Assembly (NCBI GenBank): GCA_016844545.1
Contig: JAENJC010000062.1
Location: 1 to 9,790 of the forward strand
From: Deltaproteobacteria bacterium
GTDB taxonomy: Bacteria > Desulfobacterota > JAENJC01
DNA: 9,790 bases
Reading direction: 5' to 3'
The first letter of the stretch is position 1. Each line of letters begins with the position of its first letter. Positions 6,352 through 9,790 of the stretch are shown here, in pieces. The position numbers were made by a program, and so were the translations under genes. The notes under the pieces are model-generated. The model worked only from the letters and a program-made list of their open reading frames with translations, was not told the DNA's origin and made no database searches.

Positions 6352-7188
6352 TTACATTGCCTCTTTTATATGCTTTATATCGCTGTAATTGAAGACCGGG
6401 CCGTCTGTGCAGCAATAATAGTCCTGTATCTGGCAGTGGCCGCACTTTCCCATCCCGCACTTCATATGCCTCTCTAAGGAGACAAGTATCTGGCTCTCAG
6501 GAATCTTCTTTGCCAGAAGCTCCTTTATCACAAACCTGAACATTATCGGTGGACCTACCACTATGGCGAATGTCCTTTCAGGCTCCAGATGGACGCCTGG
6601 TAGTAGAGTAGTAATCAGGCCAACATGTCCGGCCCACTCCGGCGCTGCCTTGTCAAGGGTACATTCATAGTGGACATCTATCCTCTTCATCCATCGCTCC
6701 AGTTCATCACCGAAAAGGATATCACCTTCTGTCTTACACCCAAGGAGTGTATGCACCTTGCCGAAGTCCCTCCTGTTGTCGAAAACGAAGTTTATCAACG
6801 ACCTCAAAGGAACTATTCCCAACCCCCCGGCAACTATCAGCAGGTCGTTCCCCTCCAGGACCCTTATTGGGAACCCCTTCCCGAAAGGTCCCCTTATCCC
6901 GATCTCGTCCCCTGCCTCAAGCCTGTGCATCGTCCCGGTGACCCGTCCCACTGCCCTGACGCAAAGTTCAAAGTAGCCGCGGTTAGTGGGTGAAGAGCAG
7001 ACAGATATAGGCGCCTCCCCTACCCCGAACATGGAGACCATTACGAACTGACCCGGCTCATGGTCCAGGCTCCTGCCGCCATCCAGGGCAATCTCAAAGA
7101 GCTTCTCGTGGGGGGTCATTTGCCGCGTCCTTATGACCTTTCCCTTCCTGATCCTGTAATTTGAGTCGTTTATGACCGTTTTTTCCAT
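6352..7188 (-). CDS. hydG: Hydrogenase gamma subunit, FAD/NAD(P)-binding reductase with C-terminal [2Fe-2S] site, HydG-like
   Basis: Diaphorase subunit that exchanges electrons with NAD(P)(H). It has a ferredoxin-reductase fold: an N-terminal FAD barrel (GQFVMVSMFG, then ISVCSSPT at 61-68), RGPFGKGFP at 99-107, a nucleotide-binding region LLIVAGGLGIVPLRS at about 116-130, and VVGPPIMF at 210-217. The C-terminal cysteines Cys244, 249, 252 and 260 (HMKCGMGKCGHC... then CCTDGP) match the [2Fe-2S] pattern of dihydroorotate dehydrogenase electron-transfer subunits (PyrK). The 278-residue length fits. The ATG lies one base after the native hydB stop codon (TGA-c-ATG), with only a weak ribosome site, so it probably depends on translation of hydB. 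This hydG is unrelated to the [FeFe]-hydrogenase maturase of the same name. Confidence 0.94.
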   Translation of the reverse strand: MEKTVINDSNYRIRKGKVIRTRQMTPHEKLFEIALDGGRSLDHEPGQFVMVSMFGVGEAPISVCSSPTNRGYFELCVRAVGRVTGTMHRLEAGDEIGIRGPFGKGFPIRVLEGNDLLIVAGGLGIVPLRSLINFVFDNRRDFGKVHTLLGCKTEGDILFGDELERWMKRIDVHYECTLDKAAPEWAGHVGLITTLLPGVHLEPERTFAIVVGPPIMFRFVIKELLAKKIPESQILVSLERHMKCGMGKCGHCQIQDYYCCTDGPVFNYSDIKHIKEAM

Positions 7189-7189
7189 G

Positions 7190-7270
7190 TCACTTAGCCT
7201 GTTCCTTTATCAAGGAGCTCAGTGTCTCCTTAAGCCTTATCCCAGCCATGCAGGTTCGGCTGCACCTCCC
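7190..7270 (-). pseudogene. hydB: Displaced C-terminal end of hydB after the 5-bp duplication
   Basis: In the frame shifted by the GGTGC duplication this stretch encodes the missing end of HydB: CGRCSRTCMAG then IRLKETLSSLIKEQAK. It has the last two cysteines of the second cluster and a stop at 7190. It is not a separate gene. The frame is open from 7423 on this strand, but upstream of the duplication it encodes nothing like hydrogenase. Confidence 0.85.
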
Positions 7271-8241
7271 GCACCGCACCCTGTGCAGAATAGCCTGTGG
7301 TATTTGTCTACATGGTATCTGAACTTGCGGAAATAGCGGTGCTTCTGTCTCTCTGCCCTTTCCTTTCGGAAGTTGTGATTTCCGGCAACTGTGGCGAAAG
7401 GCTCCACCTGGCATGAATCCCATACCCTGTAACGCCTGCCGCCCTTCAGCTCCAGGTTCATCTCGTCCTTGACATCAAAGCAGTAGCAGGTAGGGCACAC
7501 ATTGGTGCAGTTCCCGCAGGCAATGCATCTTTCACCCAGCTCTTCCCACACCTTGCTGTCAAACGACTTGTCAAACAGCTCAGGAATTTTTCTGGGGTCT
7601 ATGGGGACCTCGTTTTTGAAAATCTCCCTCTTCTTTTCCCTGAGAGATGCCAGGGCCTTCAACTGGTCATCCCCGGCCTCCTCAAAGAACTTTGCGGCCT
7701 CTATGATATCCTCCCCGGCCTGGGTGTTCACATGCACAATAAAATATTCTCCCATGTCTGTGAAGAATAGGTCGTAACCGCCGTTGGGAAGATTGGCGTT
7801 AACAAGGGCGCAACTGGCGTATTCATCGCAGTAATCGTTGCACTCCAGGCCTATGATCGTTGTCGCTCCTTTTCTGGTCAGGTAGTTGAAGTCCCTTGGG
7901 CGGGTTGAAAAAACCATATTCAGGCACTGTATCCCTGCTATGTCGCAGGTATGGACGCCGAATATAGTGGTCTTTTCATGTTCAACCACAGGCGTTGATT
8001 CCAGCCCCTTGCTGACATTGAATTCAAGGAGGGTCTCTCTCTGAGGCATAAGATATTTCTTGGGAGGGAGGATCGTGGGGATATATCTGACAGCAACTTC
8101 TTCACCTGAGGTCACCTCCTCGAAGGAGAAGTTGTTATGACCCTTTGAAACCGGGGCCACAAGCTTCTGGAGCTTCGACAACCTTGAGATGAAACCGTCA
8201 AAGTTGTCCTTCCGAAGAATCACATACTGGCTTGAGCTCAT
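7237..8241 (-). CDS. hydB: Hydrogenase beta subunit, iron-sulfur protein HydB-like, frameshifted near its C-terminus
   Basis: Iron-sulfur subunit of group 3b hydrogenases. The conserved region includes GVHTCDIAGIQCL (about 95-107), the first cluster motif C239-x2-C242-x2-C245-x3-C249-P, and C319-TG-C322, the start of a second CxxCxxCxxxC motif. The frame then reads GAGGAAEPAWLG and stops at 7237, giving 334 residues. A tandem GGTGC duplication at 7271-7280 explains this. Removing one copy continues CTGCGRCSRTCMAGIRLKET... to a stop at 7190, giving 348 residues, both clusters complete, and the same one-base junction with hydG seen at the later junctions. The ATG at 8241 has a good Shine-Dalgarno, AGGAAGG at 8249-8255. 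The product as sequenced lacks Cys325 and Cys329 of the second cluster. Confidence 0.92.
   Translation of the reverse strand: MSSSQYVILRKDNFDGFISRLSKLQKLVAPVSKGHNNFSFEEVTSGEEVAVRYIPTILPPKKYLMPQRETLLEFNVSKGLESTPVVEHEKTTIFGVHTCDIAGIQCLNMVFSTRPRDFNYLTRKGATTIIGLECNDYCDEYASCALVNANLPNGGYDLFFTDMGEYFIVHVNTQAGEDIIEAAKFFEEAGDDQLKALASLREKKREIFKNEVPIDPRKIPELFDKSFDSKVWEELGERCIACGNCTNVCPTCYCFDVKDEMNLELKGGRRYRVWDSCQVEPFATVAGNHNFRKERAERQKHRYFRKFRYHVDKYHRLFCTGCGAGGAAEPAWLG
7271..7280. repeat. Tandem 5-bp duplication causing the hydB frameshift
   Basis: The plus strand reads GCACC twice, GGTGC twice on the coding strand. Five bases are not a multiple of three, so the second copy shifts hydB. One copy restores an unbroken, well-conserved C-terminus. 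Confidence 0.93.
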
Positions 8242-8315
8242 TGCATGACCTTCCTGAATTGAGGATGATCTTTCTCTACTCTGGTGAAGTTTAGCACACC
8301 AATGCCGACTGTCAA
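8242..8315 (-). promoter_or_regulatory. Sigma70-like promoter and leader of the hydrogenase operon
   Basis: On the minus strand a perfect -35 box TTGACA (plus 8310-8315) is followed after 16 bases by TAAACT (plus 8288-8293, 4 of 6 matches to TATAAT). The -35 box contains the stop codon of the upstream PD-(D/E)xK gene. Transcription would begin near 8281, leaving about 40 bases of leader with the hydB Shine-Dalgarno AGGAAGG at 8249-8255. No operator is obvious. Confidence 0.5.
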
Positions 8316-8857
8316 CCGCGTTGTTCGACCTCTTGTTTTCCCAGATGCATGAGATTCAATAGGTCTCCACCCGCCGCCGCCTCGATGATCGGTGTCGAGT
8401 ACTCCATCTCCCGCACAATATCCGCAAATCGAATAATGGTAATCCCAGCTTCGCGAAACAGATCCAGTTCCTCCGGGTGTTTCACCACATTCGCAACAAG
8501 TTCACGCGACCATCTTCCAGGGAACAGCCTCTTACGCAGGTCGATTTTCTTCGGATGGTCATACTTCTTCTCGATCCATTCAGCGATGCCGCGCTTAAGC
8601 TCTTTGGGTGTCCGTTCTTTCGCATTGTCTGGTCCGACGCCCTTTCCCTTCTGAATCGCCTTGGGCACCTTGCTGATGTACGCGATTGGATTGGTGGATA
8701 CTTGGACTTCGATGTGTCGGCATTCGTGCCGACCTTGGGGGTCTGGCCTGAACGCCAGAATGTCAATCTCCTGGACTCCAAGTTTGATACCGCGGATCGT
8801 GAAATATCCCTGGCGGTTCAGCCACTCTTCTACGACTTCTTCGCCCAGTAATGCCAT
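8312..8857 (-). CDS. PD-(D/E)xK nuclease-like protein of unknown function
   Basis: I do not recognise a named family. The 181-residue protein begins MALLGEEVVEEWLNRQGYF, then GVQEIDILAF (Asp32) and RHIEVQVS (Glu50-x-Gln52). This helix-strand-strand layout resembles restriction-endonuclease-like folds such as Mrr-type and YraN-type proteins, with Gln in place of the usual final Lys. Acidic and basic residues follow, but there are no other domains, signal peptide or membrane segment. The ATG at 8857 has AAGGA (8864-8868) six bases upstream. It lies 70 bases before hydB on the same strand, and the hydrogenase promoter overlaps its stop, so it may share some transcription. A link to hydrogenase is not evident. 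It could be a DNA-acting accessory protein or an inactive relative. Confidence 0.7.
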   Translation of the reverse strand: MALLGEEVVEEWLNRQGYFTIRGIKLGVQEIDILAFRPDPQGRHECRHIEVQVSTNPIAYISKVPKAIQKGKGVGPDNAKERTPKELKRGIAEWIEKKYDHPKKIDLRKRLFPGRWSRELVANVVKHPEELDLFREAGITIIRFADIVREMEYSTPIIEAAAGGDLLNLMHLGKQEVEQRG

Positions 8858-8887
8858 TGGTCATCCTTTATTGTTGCCGAACCAGTT

Positions 8888-8910
8888 ATTATAAAGTTTC
8901 TCAACTTTAT
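8888..8910 (-). promoter_or_regulatory. Promoter -10 box and overlapping palindrome upstream of the PD-(D/E)xK gene
   Basis: On the minus strand TATAAT (plus 8888-8893) is a perfect -10 box, 30 bases from the ATG at 8857. The -35 box is weak (TTCTGA, 16 bases upstream). Overlapping it, ATAAAGTT and AACTTTAT (8891-8898 and 8903-8910) form a perfect 8-bp inverted repeat around TCTC. The palindrome lies across the promoter, so it is a candidate operator. Confidence 0.45.
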
Positions 8911-8932
8911 CAGAATTTATTTGCCACTTCAA

Positions 8933-8951
8933 GTAACATAAGTTGTGTGAC
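8933..8951. promoter_or_regulatory. Imperfect 19-bp palindrome upstream of the HypC-HydE gene
   Basis: GTAACATAAGTTGTGTGAC has seven of nine paired positions complementary about a central G. It ends 26 bases before the ATG at 8978. A weak promoter, TTGTGT (8943-8948) and TTAAAT (8965-8970), could overlap it. It may be a binding site for a dimeric regulator. The evidence is slight. Confidence 0.25.
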
Positions 8952-8977
8952 TCCCCTTTCTATGTTAAATTCCAGCA

Positions 8978-9790
8978 ATGTGTCTCACCATCCCAGCAAA
9001 GGTAATCTCAGTCAAAGAAGGTCTCTCCGGCTCACCTATAAGAAACCTCATTGTAGAAGATTTTAAGGGGAGGAAAGAGGTAAAGGCGATGATGATAGAT
9101 GACCTCAAGGCTGGAGACTGGGTGTTATACGCCTTTGATACAGCCATGAGGAAGATAGGAGCCGATGACGCCAAGGAGATATTGGAACTCCTGGAGCCAA
9201 GGGCCGGGATAGATATCACCAGGCTAAAGACCGATTTCGTAAATATCCTCAAGGCCTGCCATACTCGGTCGCTGGAGAGGGGAGAGATCATCAGGCTCCT
9301 TAAGACCTCCGACCCTGTCGAGATAGAGGCCCTATACTCAGAGGCCAATACCATAAGGCAGGCAAACCTGAAGGACTTCTTCTGCATCCACGGTATCATC
9401 GAATTTTCCAACCACTGCGTCAGGGAGTGCCACTACTGCGGCCTGAGAAGGGATTCAAAAGATGTCACCAGATACAGGATGGAGCCGCAGGAGATAGTCG
9501 ATAGTGTCGTAGATGCCGTTGACAGACGCGGATACAAGCTGATAGTCCTTCAGTCGGGTGACGACTTCCAGTATGCCGAGGACATGCTGGTAGGTATCCT
9601 TACAGAGATAAAGAAGAGGTGCAAGGTGTTCATCTTCATGAGCGTAGGCGAGAGAAGCCTTGATTGTTACAGAAGGATGAAGGAGGCGGGGGCCAGCGGA
9701 GTCCTGTTCCGCTTCGAGACCTCCAATGAGGCGATTTACAACACCATACATCCAGGCCAGAGCTTCAGGCAGAGGATCGAACTTCTAAAG
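8978..9790 (+). CDS. HypC-like domain fused to HydE-like radical SAM domain, putative hydrogenase maturation protein (3' end outside window)
   Basis: A frame open to the window edge gives 271 residues with no stop. Residues 1-73 look like HypC/HupF, the chaperone that carries Fe(CN)2CO for [NiFe] hydrogenase: MCLTIPAKVISV at the start with the key Cys2, then DDLKAGDWVL and MRKIGADDAKEILELLE. The histidine of the usual VLVHxGFA segment is replaced (VLYAFDTA). From about residue 88 it closely resembles HydE, a radical SAM maturase of [FeFe] hydrogenase: IIEFSNHCVRECHYCGLRRD, with the cluster cysteines Cys147, Cys151 and Cys154 (Cx3Cx2C), then RYRMEPQEIV, LQSGDD and RFETSN. It is divergent from the hydrogenase locus. 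No clear Shine-Dalgarno precedes the ATG. The start is fixed by MCL, since HypC needs Cys2 exposed after Met removal. Confidence 0.88.
   Translation, partial: MCLTIPAKVISVKEGLSGSPIRNLIVEDFKGRKEVKAMMIDDLKAGDWVLYAFDTAMRKIGADDAKEILELLEPRAGIDITRLKTDFVNILKACHTRSLERGEIIRLLKTSDPVEIEALYSEANTIRQANLKDFFCIHGIIEFSNHCVRECHYCGLRRDSKDVTRYRMEPQEIVDSVVDAVDRRGYKLIVLQSGDDFQYAEDMLVGILTEIKKRCKVFIFMSVGERSLDCYRRMKEAGASGVLFRFETSNEAIYNTIHPGQSFRQRIELLK

Noticed and set aside
7190..7423. Independent 77-residue minus-strand protein
   Set aside because: Only its last part is meaningful, and that part is the C-terminus of HydB put out of frame by the 5-bp duplication.
8239..8247. ATG-CAA-TGA mini frame overlapping the hydB start
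   Set aside because: It is one base from the Shine-Dalgarno, too close for initiation, and of a size expected by chance.
8296..8330. Short inverted repeat GTCGAAC/GTTGAC beside the end of the PD-(D/E)xK gene as a second attC
   Set aside because: The symmetric part is only about 19 bases, with no arms or spacer, and it overlaps coding sequence and the hydrogenase promoter.
8965..9751. Minus-strand frames 8965-9411 and 9455-9751
   Set aside because: They lie opposite the strongly conserved HypC-HydE reading frame and have no family features.
1..9790. CRISPR array, tRNA or rRNA genes
   Set aside because: No spaced direct repeats of suitable length and no cloverleaf or rRNA sequence were recognised by eye.

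Overview
The window is bacterial, from an anaerobe or facultative anaerobe whose lineage I cannot fix. Nitrospirota or Desulfobacterota is only a guess. The evidence is Shine-Dalgarno starts, sigma70-like promoters, tightly packed operons and a group 3b-type [NiFe]-hydrogenase locus.

Layout: (1) 2-1000 (+) is the 3' part of a phospholipase D/cardiolipin synthase gene. (2) 1001-3822 looks like an accessory stretch. It holds a self-inhibited (class II) Fic AMPylase gene (-), a candidate integron gene cassette carrying a PD-(D/E)xK/DUF4268 nuclease gene (-) followed directly by an attC-like hairpin, and a 155-bp MITE-like element with perfect 18-bp terminal inverted repeats. (3) 3823-8241 (-) is a five-gene operon hydB-hydG-hydD-hydA-protease. 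It encodes the four subunits of a cytoplasmic NAD(P)-linked [NiFe] hydrogenase/sulfhydrogenase and the endopeptidase that matures the large subunit. (4) 8312-8857 (-) is a small PD-(D/E)xK-like protein of unknown function. (5) 8978-9790 (+), running off the right edge, is a protein with a HypC-like N-terminus joined to a HydE-like radical SAM domain.

How the genes work together: HydD and HydA form the H2-activating module. HydB carries iron-sulfur clusters and HydG carries FAD, a nucleotide site and a [2Fe-2S] cluster, so electrons pass between H2 and NAD(P)(H). The protease trims the HydA tail after metal insertion. The divergent HypC-HydE protein joins a [NiFe] iron-site chaperone fold to a radical SAM enzyme normally used for [FeFe] hydrogenase, so it may be an unusual maturation factor.

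Most notable: the HypC-HydE fusion; a 5-bp tandem duplication (GGTGC twice) that frameshifts hydB and removes two ligands of its second iron-sulfur cluster; and the candidate single integron cassette, whose excised circle would rebuild a consensus GTTGGGC core site.
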